NCBI RefSeq assembly: GCF_000014225.1
Contig: NC_008228.1
Location: forward strand, 1,426,001 to 1,490,000
Length of the DNA stretch: 64,000 bases
From: Paraglaciecola sp. T6c
GTDB lineage: Bacteria > Pseudomonadota > Gammaproteobacteria > Enterobacterales > Alteromonadaceae
Direction: 5' to 3'
A program made the translations under genes and the position numbers. The notes beneath the pieces are model-generated. The model saw nothing but the letters and a program-made list of their open reading frames with translations. It searched no databases and was not told the origin of the DNA. Positions 55,117 to 64,000 of this stretch are shown in pieces (the first letter of the stretch is position 1; each line of letters starts with the position of its first letter).

Positions 55117-56058
55117 ATGCAATTGCTAAACATGAAAGAAACCGTTGGCTTTATGTCGTTGCGCGTTCCCGCAGCGATACTATCCGCGTTACTGGTTATC
55201 GGCTCTCTGGTATCCCTTGGTGTTAACCAGCTTAATTGGGGTTTGGACTTCACCGGTGGTACGCAGATTGAAATGCGATATGAAGGTGTGGCTAACTTAG
55301 ACGCGGTTCGCGCTGAGTTAACTCAAGCCGGCTTTGTTGAGCCTACAGTGCAAAACTACGGTAGCAGTCAAGACATACTAATACGCATTGCTCCAATGGA
55401 AGGCGTGAAGAACGTTGAAATTGGCGACAGGGTAGTTGCTGCGTTGCAAGCTGCCGATCCAAGCGTTGAAAAACGCGGTATCGCTTTTGTTGGGCCAAAT
55501 ATTGGTGATGAACTTGCAGAACAGGGCGGGTTAGCCATGCTGGTTTCTTTGCTTTGTATTCTGGTATACGTAGCAATGCGATTCGAATGGCGTTTTGCTT
55601 TGGGCTCAGTTGTGGCACTTGCCCACGACGTGATCATCACATTAGGTTTGTTCTCAATTCTACAACTGGAATTCGACTTAACGGTACTGGCCGCTGTATT
55701 GGCAGTAATCGGTTATTCTTTGAATGATACGATTGTGGTATCAGATAGGATCCGTGAAAACTTCCGTAAAATCCGCAATTCAGAAACCGAAGAGATCATT
55801 AATATTTCACTGACCCAGACTTTGAACCGTACCATTATTACCTCGTTAACGACGATATTGGTATTGATGTCATTGTTCTTCTTGGGCGGGGCAACCATTC
55901 ATGGTTTTGCGACTGCGTTACTGTTTGGTGTGATAATCGGTACGTATTCGTCTATCTACGTTGCCAGCTTAGTGGCGCTATGGTTAGGTGTAAGCCGCGA
56001 AGACTTGATGCCAACTGAGATAGAAAAAGAAGGCGCTGACCAAGAGTCAATGCTGTAG
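55117..56058 (+). CDS. secF: protein translocase subunit SecF
   Basis: A 313-residue inner-membrane protein with six helices. GLDFTGGTQIEMRY (about 43-56) is the D2-type motif, and AVIGYSLNDTIVVSDRIREN is the conserved C-terminal segment. Forms the SecDF unit. A terminator follows 43 bases after the stop. Confidence 0.97.
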   Translation: MQLLNMKETVGFMSLRVPAAILSALLVIGSLVSLGVNQLNWGLDFTGGTQIEMRYEGVANLDAVRAELTQAGFVEPTVQNYGSSQDILIRIAPMEGVKNVEIGDRVVAALQAADPSVEKRGIAFVGPNIGDELAEQGGLAMLVSLLCILVYVAMRFEWRFALGSVVALAHDVIITLGLFSILQLEFDLTVLAAVLAVIGYSLNDTIVVSDRIRENFRKIRNSETEEIINISLTQTLNRTIITSLTTILVLMSLFFLGGATIHGFATALLFGVIIGTYSSIYVASLVALWLGVSREDLMPTEIEKEGADQESML

Positions 56059-56101
56059 AAAATTAGATTATCCATAAGGGTAAACAGAGTTGCGCATCGA
56101 G

Positions 56102-56133
56102 AGCCGTTTGATTAACCATCAAGCGGCTTTTTT
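56102..56133 (+). terminator. intrinsic terminator after secF
   Basis: Arms AGCCGTTTGAT and ATCAAGCGGCT (one G-T pair) with loop TAACC, followed by TTTTTT. It ends the tgt-yajC-secDF transcript. Confidence 0.9.
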
Positions 56134-56160
56134 AGTGGTGTGTTTATGCTAACACTGTCT

Positions 56161-56209
56161 ACTCAGTACTCAGTACTCAGTATTCAGTACCAGGTACTTA
56201 GTACTCAGC
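56161..56209. repeat. heptamer tandem repeat, seven copies
   Basis: Seven successive 7-base units: ACTCAGT three times, then ATTCAGT, ACCAGGT, ACTTAGT and ACTCAGC. Lies between the secF and suhB terminators, so it is untranslated. Copy number may vary between strains. Confidence 0.85.
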
Positions 56210-56249
56210 TTTTGAATGCGAAGATTGGTCGTATTTTTGGGCCACAAAA

Positions 56250-56273
56250 AAAGCGAGCCATAGGGCTCGCTTT
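56250..56273 (-). terminator. intrinsic terminator of suhB
   Basis: Arms AAAGCGAGCC and GGCTCGCTTT with loop ATAG. On the minus strand it is followed by a run of T, about 50 bases beyond the suhB stop. Confidence 0.88.
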
Positions 56274-56322
56274 AAAAAGGTCATACGTTCTTAAGCCATT
56301 ACACTCTTAACCTATTACAACC

Positions 56323-57102
56323 TTAAGCTTTCAAATTCTTGACTAAGGTTTGCACGACTTTAGCGCTTCCAGCAACGATGTCACCGTTATGCATAGGGTC
56401 GTTATTACCTTTGAAATCTGTTACCAGGCCGCCAGCTTCACGAACGAGAAGTTCACCCGCTGCAATATCCCATGGCTTCAAGCCACTTTCCCAGTAACCG
56501 TCGTAACGACCAGCGGCAACGTAGGCTAAATCCAGAGCAGCTGAACCACTACGGCGCACATCACCCGCTTGGAAAAAGATGTTACGGAAGCTTTCAAGAT
56601 ATGTCGGTAATGCATCTTTGTTTTTGTATGGAAGTGCGGTGGCAAGGATCGTTTGGTTCAACTCTTTTGCTTTACTAGCACGAATACGGAAACCGTTAAG
56701 TTGAGCGCCAGCGCCTTTGCTTGCGGTAAATAGTTCGCCACGAATAGGATCGAACACAACCGCCTGGTCTAAACGACCTTTATGCATTAAAGCGATGGAT
56801 ACTGCGAAGTGGGGAATACCCTTGATAAAATTAGTGGTGCCATCTAGCGGGTCAATGATCCATTTGTAATCAGTGTTGCTACCTTCTACTACGCCGCCTT
56901 CTTCACCCACGAAACAATGGTCAGGGTAAGATTGTTGAATTTTGCGAATAATTGCTTGCTCGGCTTCTTTATCGACGCGAGTAACGAAGTCGTTACTGCC
57001 TTTGGCTTCAATCATTAATTCAGATTGATTTTCAAAACCACGGGCAATGACGTTGCCCGCAGAACGCGCCGCGCGCACTGCTATATTCAGCATAGGATGC
57101 AT
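56323..57102 (-). CDS. suhB: inositol-1-monophosphatase family protein SuhB
   Basis: A 259-residue enzyme. Metal-site motifs are GEEGG (66-70), WIIDPLDGTTNFIKGIPHFAVSIAL and GLKPWDIAAGELLVREAGG. It also acts in rRNA transcription antitermination in E. coli. It is divergent from the trmJ side, as in many gammaproteobacteria. An efficient terminator follows. Confidence 0.94.
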   Translation of the reverse strand: MHPMLNIAVRAARSAGNVIARGFENQSELMIEAKGSNDFVTRVDKEAEQAIIRKIQQSYPDHCFVGEEGGVVEGSNTDYKWIIDPLDGTTNFIKGIPHFAVSIALMHKGRLDQAVVFDPIRGELFTASKGAGAQLNGFRIRASKAKELNQTILATALPYKNKDALPTYLESFRNIFFQAGDVRRSGSAALDLAYVAAGRYDGYWESGLKPWDIAAGELLVREAGGLVTDFKGNNDPMHNGDIVAGSAKVVQTLVKNLKA

Positions 57103-57338
57103 AGTAAAACCACCAATTTTTAAAAGAACGTTAAGATAAAGAATTTGTCACTCGCCTTGCTTTTGCTAGCAGGTGAACAAAAAATCGCCGCGCAGTTTAC
57201 CAAACTACAGAATATTCGCAATCATAATCTGGATTTATAGCAAACTATGTTAGCGTAAGCACTCTTTGATATCTTCAAGTGTACTGGGTGAGGGCGCTTG
57301 ATAACTCGTACCTGATAATAGCCAATAGAGAGTACTCA

Positions 57339-57722
57339 ATGTTACAACGCATTCATCACGTCGCTGTCATTTGTTCAGACTATGCACGCTCAAAGCATTT
57401 TTATACCGAAACACTAGGGTTGAGCATTATTGCTGAAAACTACCGAGCGCATCGTGATTCTTATAAATTAGATTTAGCGCTGCCTGATGGCGGGCAGATT
57501 GAGCTTTTTTCATTCCCTGGGGCTCCAGAGCGCCCGAGTCGCCCAGAAGCACAAGGCTTACGGCACCTAGCGTTTGTGGTGGATGATGTTGAAACCACAG
57601 CGGCTTTCTTGACGGCGAAGGGCGTTGAGGTAGAGGAAATCAGGATTGATGAATATACCCTCAAAAAATTCACCTTTTTCGCCGACCCAGATGGTTTACC
57701 CTTGGAGCTTTATCAAGCATAA
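57339..57722 (+). CDS. VOC family protein (YaeR/GloA2-like)
   Basis: A 127-residue protein. I start it at 57339 (MLQRIHHVAVICSDYARSKHFY), because a frame from 57279 adds 20 unmatched residues. It follows E. coli YaeR closely: ELFSFPGAPERPSRPEAQGLRHLAFVVDDVE and FFADPDGLPLELYQ. Metal-site His and Glu are in place. The reaction is unknown (glyoxalase-like fold). Confidence 0.88.
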   Translation: MLQRIHHVAVICSDYARSKHFYTETLGLSIIAENYRAHRDSYKLDLALPDGGQIELFSFPGAPERPSRPEAQGLRHLAFVVDDVETTAAFLTAKGVEVEEIRIDEYTLKKFTFFADPDGLPLELYQA

Positions 57723-57750
57723 ATACAATGTTGCCCCTAAGGACAGTGTG

Positions 57751-58073
57751 ATGAAGTGCTTGTTGGCGTTAGCATTTGCACTAAAGCGTGTGACGCAGAT
57801 ACCCAGTTGCTGCTAAATTCAGATGATACCTACATGCTTGTTAACAGTCCTCAAGCAGGCGCTAACGAGGTCAAGCATATTAAAGCTCAACTTAACCGCC
57901 AGCAAACGTTGATTTTTGGCTTTTGGAAAGTAACCCAATATCCTTACGTGCAGTTAAGCGGGCCGGAAAATCACCCTTATAACATCTTCACATATTTTGT
58001 AGCATGTGGCTCACTCTGCGCACCGTGCCAACACTACTTTTGCACGCAAAATGTGCTATTATCCGCGCCCTAA
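57751..58073 (+). pseudogene. possible frameshifted small lipoprotein gene
   Basis: An ATG at 57751 with a very good ribosome site (TAAGGA, 7-base spacing) encodes MKCLLALAFALK, a signal-peptide start, but stops after 21 codons. In the next frame, open from 57756 to 58073, the sequence continues CDADTQLLLNSDDTYMLVN and looks like a mature lipoprotein. Joining the two frames at the AAAG near 57787 (one A missing) gives ALKAC, a lipobox-like site. The end of the second frame is Cys-rich and less convincing. Either a broken gene, an intact GTG-start gene in the second frame, or chance. Confidence 0.35.
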
Positions 58074-58104
58074 AATCTCCATAAATCACAGATAATCCTT
58101 TGCT

Positions 58105-58830
58105 ATGCTAGAAAATATTAAAATCGTACTGGTTAATACATCCCACACCGGCAATATTGGTTCAACAGCGCGCGCCATGAAAACCATGGGCTTGAGCCAA
58201 TTGGTTTTGGTTGATCCAGTATCACCGCCCGACGGTAAATCTAGCGCGTTAGCTGCTGGGGCTGGGGATGTTCTGGCCAACGCGAAAATTGTCTCTACCG
58301 TGGCAGAAGCAGTAGCGGATTGTGGTTTAGTGGTCGGCACAAGTGCCCGTTCGCGAACGTTATCTTGGCCTATGCTTGAACCTCGCGAATGCGGCGAAAA
58401 GTTAGTATCCGAAGTACCTAAATATCCTGTTGCCTTAGTATTTGGCCGTGAGAACAACGGCTTGAGTAACGAGGAGCTACAGCAATGTCATTTTCATGTA
58501 TGTATTCCCGCCAATCCTGAATATAGCTCGTTGAACTTGGCTGCTGCTGTACAAACACTATGTTACGAAATTCGCATGGCGCATCTTAATGAAACGCGAC
58601 GAGAGGCGAATGTGCAGGAAGAATACCCGCTGGCGGATGATCTTGAAGGCTTTTATAGCCATTTGGAACAAACCCTTCACAAAACGAATTTCATCATTCC
58701 GCAACATCCAGGTATGGTCATGACCAAATTACGTCGCTTGTTTAATCGTGCTCGTCCTGAAACCCAGGAGCTGAACATATTGCGCGGCATATTGGCATCT
58801 ATCGAAAAGTCCAGCAAAGACAATACATAA
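58105..58830 (+). CDS. trmJ: tRNA (cytidine/uridine-32-2'-O)-methyltransferase
   Basis: A 241-residue SPOUT methyltransferase. It begins with [26 protein letters not shown], has [38 protein letters not shown] (the trefoil-knot SAM site), and modifies tRNA position 32. Its end is three bases before cysE, giving the usual trmJ-cysE-iscR order. Confidence 0.95.
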   Translation: MLENIKIVLVNTSHTGNIGSTARAMKTMGLSQLVLVDPVSPPDGKSSALAAGAGDVLANAKIVSTVAEAVADCGLVVGTSARSRTLSWPMLEPRECGEKLVSEVPKYPVALVFGRENNGLSNEELQQCHFHVCIPANPEYSSLNLAAAVQTLCYEIRMAHLNETRREANVQEEYPLADDLEGFYSHLEQTLHKTNFIIPQHPGMVMTKLRRLFNRARPETQELNILRGILASIEKSSKDNT

Positions 58831-58832
58831 CA

Positions 58833-59636
58833 ATGTTCGAACGTATTAAAGAAGATATCCAGAGTGTATTTCACCGCGACCCAGCAGCACGCAATACGTT
58901 CGAGGTTTTGACGAATTACCCAGGGCTGCATGCCATTTGGTTTCATCGTTTAAGTCATCGATTATGGAAGGCCAATTGGCGCTGGTTAGCTCGCAGCTTA
59001 TCAACGTTCTCCCGTTGGGCGACAGGAGTGGAAATACATCCTGGCGCTAAGCTTGGCAGACGCTTCTTCATAGATCACGGTATGGGTGTGGTGATAGGTG
59101 AAACCGCAGAGATTGGCGATAACGTTACCCTATACCATGGCGTCACCCTTGGCGGTACTTCTTGGAGCGCTGGTAAGCGTCACCCCACTTTAGAAGATAA
59201 TGTCGTGATTGGGGCTGGGGCCAAGATTCTTGGGCCTATCACTATGCACAAAGGCGTGAAGGTGGGCTCCAATTCTGTTGTGGTAAAGGATGCCCCTGAG
59301 AACGCCACTGTTGTGGGTATACCTGGTCGCATCGTGATGCCAAGCGCGAACAAAGAACAGAACGGCCACCGGGCTAAAATTGCCCGTAAGTATGGCTTCG
59401 ATGCCTATGCTATTTCAGATGAAAACCCTGATCCTGTCGCAAATGCTATTGGATTAATGCTTGATCATGTTCACCTTATTGATACCAAAGTGGAAGAAAT
59501 GTGTAAAGAGATCAATAACATGGGAGGGACTGTTTGCGGTAAATCACTGCCCACCCTTGAAATTGATAGCTTTGGCGATCATTTAACGACGGCGGAAAAA
59601 GAATCGGCAAAGGCGTCATTCGATCCACAAATTTAG
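58833..59636 (+). CDS. cysE: serine O-acetyltransferase
   Basis: A 267-residue enzyme of cysteine synthesis. It has a helical N-terminal domain and a left-handed beta-helix with hexapeptide repeats: [44 protein letters not shown]. The variable C-terminus is longer than the minimal enzyme. Supply of cysteine fits its place before the isc genes. Confidence 0.93.
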   Translation: MFERIKEDIQSVFHRDPAARNTFEVLTNYPGLHAIWFHRLSHRLWKANWRWLARSLSTFSRWATGVEIHPGAKLGRRFFIDHGMGVVIGETAEIGDNVTLYHGVTLGGTSWSAGKRHPTLEDNVVIGAGAKILGPITMHKGVKVGSNSVVVKDAPENATVVGIPGRIVMPSANKEQNGHRAKIARKYGFDAYAISDENPDPVANAIGLMLDHVHLIDTKVEEMCKEINNMGGTVCGKSLPTLEIDSFGDHLTTAEKESAKASFDPQI

Positions 59637-59674
59637 CGTTGTTGATGAATGACTCATTAAAAACCAGCACTCTA

Positions 59675-59698
59675 ATACTTGACTAAAACAGTAGGATA
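59675..59698 (+). promoter_or_regulatory. IscR type-1 binding site, distal copy
   Basis: ATACTTGACTAAAACAGTAG... fits the IscR type-1 pattern ATASYYGACTRWWWYAGT with a partial right arm. It lies 25 bases before the second copy, on the same face of the DNA to within half a turn. Confidence 0.75.
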
Positions 59699-59699
59699 A

Positions 59700-59723
59700 A
59701 TACTTGACTAAAATAGTCGGGTT
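59700..59723 (+). promoter_or_regulatory. IscR type-1 site overlapping the iscR promoter
   Basis: ATACTTGACTAAAATAGTCG... is a near-complete type-1 site. TTGACT (59704-59709) can be the -35 element and ACAATA (59728-59733) a weak -10. Holo-IscR binding here would repress the operon. Confidence 0.8.
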
Positions 59724-59761
59724 TGGGACAATAGCTGCAAGTTTTTAGCTAGGTGTTCAGA

Positions 59762-60247
59762 ATGAAATTAACTTCTAAAGGTCGTTACGCTGTTACAGCA
59801 ATGCTGGATGTAGCCTTACATTCACAGCGCGGTCCCGTGTCGTTAGCAGATATATCTGAGCGCCAAGAAATATCGTTATCTTATTTAGAGCAACTTTTTT
59901 CACGTTTACGCCGAGAAAAATTGGTAGACAGTGTGCGTGGGCCAGGCGGCGGTTACAAGTTGGGCCGCCAACCCAGCGACATTCCTATCGGTGAGGTCAT
60001 TCGTGCCGTAGACGAGTCAGTTGATGCAACGCGTTGTCAAGGTCAGTCAGATTGCCAAGGTGGTGAGCGCTGTTTAACCCACAGCTTGTGGCAAGATTTA
60101 AGTGAGCGGATCAGCCTTTTTCTCGATGGCATTACTCTTGGAGAACTCATGGCGCAGCACGACGTGAAATTAGTAGCAGACAGACAAGATAAAACGAAAC
60201 ACCTCAATTATATTGCCGGCAACGAAATCGAAGTGAGCCTGCAGTAA
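59762..60247 (+). CDS. iscR: Fe-S cluster assembly transcriptional regulator IscR
   Basis: A 161-residue Rrf2-type regulator. I start it at 59762 ([20 protein letters not shown]), as in E. coli; a start at 59753 adds three residues. The winged helix occupies 1-70 and the [2Fe-2S] ligands are Cys92, Cys98 and Cys104 with His107. Two IscR sites lie directly upstream, so it represses itself. Confidence 0.95.
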   Translation: MKLTSKGRYAVTAMLDVALHSQRGPVSLADISERQEISLSYLEQLFSRLRREKLVDSVRGPGGGYKLGRQPSDIPIGEVIRAVDESVDATRCQGQSDCQGGERCLTHSLWQDLSERISLFLDGITLGELMAQHDVKLVADRQDKTKHLNYIAGNEIEVSLQ

Positions 60248-60263
60248 ATAAGCGGAGTAGACA

Positions 60264-61487
60264 ATGAGCGACATTAAGTTACCAATTTATTTAGATTATT
60301 CATCAACCACCCCGGTTGACCCTCGTGTTGCTGCCAAAATGGCAGAGTGTTTAACCAACGAAGGCAACTTTGGTAACCCTGCATCGCGTTCTCACCGTTT
60401 CGGTTGGGTAGCAGAAGAAGCAGTCGACGTTGCTCGTAATCAAATTGCTGATTTGATCAATGCAGATCCTCGTGAAATTGTTTTCACCTCTGGCGCAACA
60501 GAATCAAATAACCTTGCAATTAAAGGCGCTGCACATTTTTACGGCAAGAAAGGTAAGCACCTCATCACAGTGAAAACTGAGCATAAAGCCGTACTTGATA
60601 CGTGCCGCCAGTTAGAGCGTGAAGGGTTTGAAGTGACGTATTTAGATCCTGAGCCAAATGGTTTGGTTGATATCGAAAAATTCACAGCAGCCATCCGCCC
60701 AGACACGATTCTTGCTAGTGTGATGCACGTAAACAACGAGATTGGCGTGATCCAAGACATCGCTGCTATCGGAGAAGTGTGCCGCGAGCGTAAAGTGTTG
60801 TTCCATGTTGACGCTGCGCAAAGCACAGGCAAAGTGGCAATCGATTTACAAGCGCTGAAAGTAGACATGATGTCCTTCTCAGCACATAAATCTTACGGTC
60901 CCAAGGGGATTGGAGCACTTTACGTTAGTCGTAAGCCTCGCGTTCGTCTTGAAGCGCAAATGCACGGTGGCGGCCATGAGCGTGGTATGCGCTCTGGTAC
61001 CATGGCAACTCATCAAATTGTAGGTATGGGTGAAGCATTCCGTATCGCACAGGAAGAAATGGCCACCGAGAACGAACGTATTCTAATGCTACGTAATCGC
61101 TTATGGGATGGAATCAAAGATATTGAAGCGGTTTACATCAATGGTGACATTGAACAACGCGTTGCAGCGAACTTAAATGTGAGTTTTGCATTCGTTGAAG
61201 GTGAGTCTTTGATCATGGCCCTTAAAGATATGGCCGTATCATCTGGTTCAGCTTGTACATCAGCCAGCTTAGAGCCGTCTTATGTACTTCGCGCGCTTGG
61301 TTTGAATGATGAATTGGCCCATAGCTCAATTCGTTTCACAATCGGCCGTTTTACCACCGAAGCTGAAATCGACCATGTGATAAGCGTAGTACGTAACGCA
61401 ATCGACAAATTACGTGATATGTCTCCTTTGTGGGATATGTACAAAGAAGGCATTGATTTGAATACCGTTGAGTGGGCACACCACTAG
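60264..61487 (+). CDS. iscS: cysteine desulfurase IscS
   Basis: A 407-residue PLP enzyme that supplies sulfur for Fe-S clusters and tRNA thiolation. [12 protein letters not shown] carries the PLP lysine (Lys209). The mobile loop has [17 protein letters not shown] with the active-site Cys. It starts 16 bases after iscR. Confidence 0.97.
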   Translation: MSDIKLPIYLDYSSTTPVDPRVAAKMAECLTNEGNFGNPASRSHRFGWVAEEAVDVARNQIADLINADPREIVFTSGATESNNLAIKGAAHFYGKKGKHLITVKTEHKAVLDTCRQLEREGFEVTYLDPEPNGLVDIEKFTAAIRPDTILASVMHVNNEIGVIQDIAAIGEVCRERKVLFHVDAAQSTGKVAIDLQALKVDMMSFSAHKSYGPKGIGALYVSRKPRVRLEAQMHGGGHERGMRSGTMATHQIVGMGEAFRIAQEEMATENERILMLRNRLWDGIKDIEAVYINGDIEQRVAANLNVSFAFVEGESLIMALKDMAVSSGSACTSASLEPSYVLRALGLNDELAHSSIRFTIGRFTTEAEIDHVISVVRNAIDKLRDMSPLWDMYKEGIDLNTVEWAHH

Positions 61488-61550
61488 TATTTGAATAATT
61501 TATAGAATTCACAGTAAGGCGAAATCGTCTTCACAAATGAGGTAACCATC

Positions 61551-61931
61551 ATGGCTTACAGCGAAAAAGTAATCGATCACTACGAAAATCCACGTAACGT
61601 AGGTGGTTTTGACAAGAATGACCCTAGCATTGCAACCGGTATGGTTGGCGCGCCAGCATGCGGTGACGTAATGAAATTGCAATTGAAGATTGGTGCTAAT
61701 GGCATTATCGAAGATGCAAAATTCAAAACTTATGGCTGTGGCTCGGCGATTGCGTCTAGCTCACTAGTTACTGAATGGGTTAAAGGCAAATCAATTGACG
61801 ATGCCGTGAAGATATCGAACATGGACATTGCTGAAGAACTTGCCTTACCACCAGTAAAAATTCACTGCTCTATTTTGGCAGAAGACGCTATTAAAGCAGC
61901 CGTTGAAGATTACAAAAAGAAACACCAGTAA
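61551..61931 (+). CDS. iscU: Fe-S cluster scaffold protein IscU
   Basis: A 126-residue scaffold. The three ligand Cys are in GAPACGDVM, TYGCGSAIA and VKIHCSI. The HscA recognition motif LPPVK is present. It starts 63 bases after iscS. Confidence 0.97.
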   Translation: MAYSEKVIDHYENPRNVGGFDKNDPSIATGMVGAPACGDVMKLQLKIGANGIIEDAKFKTYGCGSAIASSSLVTEWVKGKSIDDAVKISNMDIAEELALPPVKIHCSILAEDAIKAAVEDYKKKHQ

Positions 61932-61956
61932 ACGTTAAACGAAAGAGGAGACCATA

Positions 61957-62280
61957 GTGGGAATTAAAATTTCTGAGGCTGCGGCACAACGAGCATCTAG
62001 CTTTCTGCAAAACAGAGGCTCAGGGCTAGGCTTGCGCTTAGGAGTCAAAACCACGGGTTGTTCTGGTTTAGCGTATGTGTTGGAATTTGTCGACGAGTTA
62101 AACGAAGATGACCATGTTTTTGAAGATAATGGCGTTAAAATCATTATCGATGGTAAAAGCTTGGTGTACTTAGACGGTACCGAATTAGATTTTGCCAAAG
62201 AAGGCCTGAACGAAGGGTTCCAGTTTAATAACCCTAACGCAAACGGCGAATGTGGCTGCGGCGAAAGTTTTAACGTATAG
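61957..62280 (+). CDS. iscA: iron-sulfur assembly protein IscA
   Basis: A 107-residue A-type carrier starting with GTG, preceded by AAGAGGAG. The Cys ligands are in TTGCSGLAY and GECGCGESF. Starts 25 bases after iscU. Confidence 0.96.
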   Translation: MGIKISEAAAQRASSFLQNRGSGLGLRLGVKTTGCSGLAYVLEFVDELNEDDHVFEDNGVKIIIDGKSLVYLDGTELDFAKEGLNEGFQFNNPNANGECGCGESFNV

Positions 62281-62304
62281 GTGTGCTATACGTGGCTATC
62301 AAAG

Positions 62305-62329
62305 AAGCAGGCTAACAGGCCTGCTTTTT
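62305..62329 (+). terminator. intrinsic terminator between iscA and hscB
   Basis: Arms AAGCAGGC and GCCTGCTT around TAACAG, followed by TTT. It would separate iscRSUA from hscBA at least partly. In E. coli no such terminator is known at this place. Confidence 0.75.
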
Positions 62330-62414
62330 ATTAACGACGATTAAGACGTATCACGATGTAGACGCTTCCATTGTCTACACCTTCATAGGCCAAACTCAAA
62401 AGACGCTAATTGAT

Positions 62415-62942
62415 ATGAATTATTTTGCGCTATTCAACCTGACGCCTTCATTCGATGTAGACAAAGCGGCGCTTGCAGCGACGTACCAACAACTACAAAA
62501 ACTCACGCATCCAGATAGGTTTGCTACCGCCAGCGAGCGCGACAAACTCATTGCTTTGCAAAAAAATGCGCAAGTTAATGACGGCTATCAAGTCTTAAAA
62601 ACACCTCTGAGTCGTGCTGAGCATATGTTGGAGCTACGCGGTGTAGAATTACAGCATGAGCAAAAAACCATGCAAGACGGTGCATTTTTAATGCAGCAAA
62701 TGGAATGGCGTGAACAATTAGACGATGCTCAACATGCTAGCGATCCTCTTACTGCCCTTGAGTCTTTAGACGACGAAGTAGCGGCGGATATTAAGCGGTT
62801 GTTGAGTGAGCTTGGGGGTTTTCTCGAGCAATCCGATGATGCAGCGAATGAAAATGCTGCAAATCTGGTACGTAAGCTGAAGTTTTTATTTAAGCTACGT
62901 CACGAAATTGAAATCAAAGAAGACGCGTTAAGCGACTTTTGA
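62415..62942 (+). CDS. hscB: Fe-S cluster co-chaperone HscB
   Basis: A 175-residue J-domain protein. The J domain begins NYFALFNLTPSFDVD and has the HPD motif in LTHPDRF. The C-terminal helical domain binds IscU. It starts 134 bases after iscA and 20 bases before hscA. Confidence 0.95.
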   Translation: MNYFALFNLTPSFDVDKAALAATYQQLQKLTHPDRFATASERDKLIALQKNAQVNDGYQVLKTPLSRAEHMLELRGVELQHEQKTMQDGAFLMQQMEWREQLDDAQHASDPLTALESLDDEVAADIKRLLSELGGFLEQSDDAANENAANLVRKLKFLFKLRHEIEIKEDALSDF

Positions 62943-62962
62943 ACAACTAAACGGTTTTTATA

Positions 62963-64000
62963 ATGGCATTACTCCAAATTGCAGAACCTGGCCTGAGCGC
63001 GGCACCTCACCAACGTAAACTTGCCGTGGGTATTGATTTAGGCACAACAAATTCTCTCGTGGCGACTGTTCGCAGTGGTCAGGCAGAGACGTTGGGTGAC
63101 AACAATAACCAACACCTTTTACCTTCAGTGGTAAGTTACACCGCTGAGCAAGTGGTGGTGGGTGAGCAGGCTAAGCATGATGCTAGCCTTGACCCTGCAA
63201 ATACCATTGTTTCAGTAAAACGTTTCTTGGGTCGTAGTCTCAATGATATTCGCCGCAGTTATCCAGACTTGCCTTATGATTTCGATGAGTCAAACCCGAA
63301 CTCGCCGTTGTTGAATGTTACCGGCCGTCAAGTGAATCCAGTTGAGGTGTCATCTGAAATACTCACCACCCTGCGTTTACGTGCAGAACAGAGCTTGGGT
63401 GAAGAGCTAAGCGGCGCTGTGGTAACGGTTCCTGCGTATTTCGATGATGCGCAGCGCCAAGGCACTAAAGATGCCGCGCAACTAGCGGGATTAAAAGTGT
63501 TGCGGCTATTAAACGAACCCACAGCGGCCGCCATCGCTTACGGCTTAGACACTGCCCAAGAGGGCGTGATTGCCGTTTATGACTTGGGTGGCGGCACATT
63601 TGATATATCTATTTTACGCTTGAGCAAAGGGGTATTCGAGGTATTAGCCACTGGCGGTGATTCGGCATTAGGCGGCGATGATTTTGATCACATGATTGTT
63701 AAGCATTTTCGCCAGCAGCTTGGCCTAGAGGGGGCGTTGTCAAAACGTTTGCATCGGGTCCTATTGGACAAAGCAAAGTTTGCTAAAGAGTCCTTGAGCG
63801 ACAATGACACTGTTACAGTGGATTTTGCCGATGACGAGCAAAAGCTTCTCAGCTTATCTATTAGTCGAGAAACCTTTCAAGGTTTGATTGCTGACTTAAC
63901 GAAAAGTACATTACGCGCGTGTCGCAGGGCGCTGAAAGACGCCGAGTTAGAAAAAGACGAAGTGCTAGAAGTCGTCATGGTTGGCGGTTCAACTCGCGTA
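62963..64000 (+). CDS. hscA: Fe-S assembly chaperone HscA (C-terminal part outside window)
   Basis: Partial gene, 346 codons to the window edge. The Hsp70 nucleotide domain shows [15 protein letters not shown] (23-37), [52 protein letters not shown] and [10 protein letters not shown]. It drives cluster release from IscU with HscB. Confidence 0.96.
   Translation, partial: MALLQIAEPGLSAAPHQRKLAVGIDLGTTNSLVATVRSGQAETLGDNNNQHLLPSVVSYTAEQVVVGEQAKHDASLDPANTIVSVKRFLGRSLNDIRRSYPDLPYDFDESNPNSPLLNVTGRQVNPVEVSSEILTTLRLRAEQSLGEELSGAVVTVPAYFDDAQRQGTKDAAQLAGLKVLRLLNEPTAAAIAYGLDTAQEGVIAVYDLGGGTFDISILRLSKGVFEVLATGGDSALGGDDFDHMIVKHFRQQLGLEGALSKRLHRVLLDKAKFAKESLSDNDTVTVDFADDEQKLLSLSISRETFQGLIADLTKSTLRACRRALKDAELEKDEVLEVVMVGGSTRV

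Overview
The window looks like a chromosomal segment of a marine gammaproteobacterium of the Alteromonadales, most like Paraglaciecola/Glaciecola (the 'Pseudoalteromonas atlantica T6c' type). This rests on the protein families and gene order: suhB/trmJ-cysE-iscRSUA-hscBA, queA-tgt-yajC-secDF, a long-form isocitrate lyase with malate synthase G, and a PEP-CTERM/exosortase-associated exopolysaccharide region. I could not run a search, so the genus is an inference. I saw no rRNA, tRNA, insertion sequence, integrase or CRISPR array.

Positions 1-26.2 kb (all minus strand): a tightly packed exopolysaccharide (EPS) locus of the XrtA/PEP-CTERM type. In transcription order it has the TPR lipoprotein PrsT, a CelD/BcsL-like acyltransferase, a lyase-like protein of the PcRGLX type, a GT2, a GT4, a polysaccharide deacetylase, a FemAB-like protein, an asparagine-synthase-like amidotransferase, more GT4 enzymes, two sulfotransferases (one fused to a DUF5672 domain), two flippases, a GT2, an acyltransferase-3, an O-antigen-ligase-like protein and a truncated FAD oxidoreductase at the left edge. 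Many genes overlap by 1-4 bases, so translational coupling is likely. The predicted product is a sulfated, acylated, possibly amidated polysaccharide, flipped and ligated at the inner membrane. The exosortase itself and PrsK/PrsR are not in the window.

Positions 26.3-36.1 kb: PEP-CTERM-associated accessory genes. They are a VAO-type FAD oxidase, a PEP-CTERM substrate protein with its own sigma-54 promoter, an exosortase-associated N-acyltransferase, a patatin phospholipase, a YdcF protein, a 56-codon relic of a UDP-glucuronate epimerase, a DegP-like protease, and a four-gene HPr-rel-A operon (Tat-exported small protein, PqqD-like protein, HprK-related kinase, nucleotidyltransferase). The HPr-rel-A operon is preceded by a second sigma-54 -24/-12 element. 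The two matching promoters suggest that the undescribed HPr-rel-A system is switched on with the PEP-CTERM/EPS regulon.

Positions 36.1-43 kb: glyoxylate shunt (malate synthase G, LysR regulator, isocitrate lyase) and a divergent alkaline phosphatase. Positions 43-50 kb: a membrane-stress-type cluster resembling E. coli yjfIJKLMC (DUF2170, PspA/IM30, DUF2491, DUF350, DUF1190, glutathionylspermidine-synthase-like) with a K+ channel gene inserted and a rhomboid protease downstream. It is followed by a divergent DUF6471 gene and a candidate small RNA with an orphan terminator.

Positions 50.4-64 kb: housekeeping genes. These are queA, tgt, yajC-secD-secF, suhB, a YaeR-like VOC protein, a possibly frameshifted lipoprotein gene, trmJ, cysE, and the isc operon preceded by two tandem IscR-type sites and running into hscA at the right edge.
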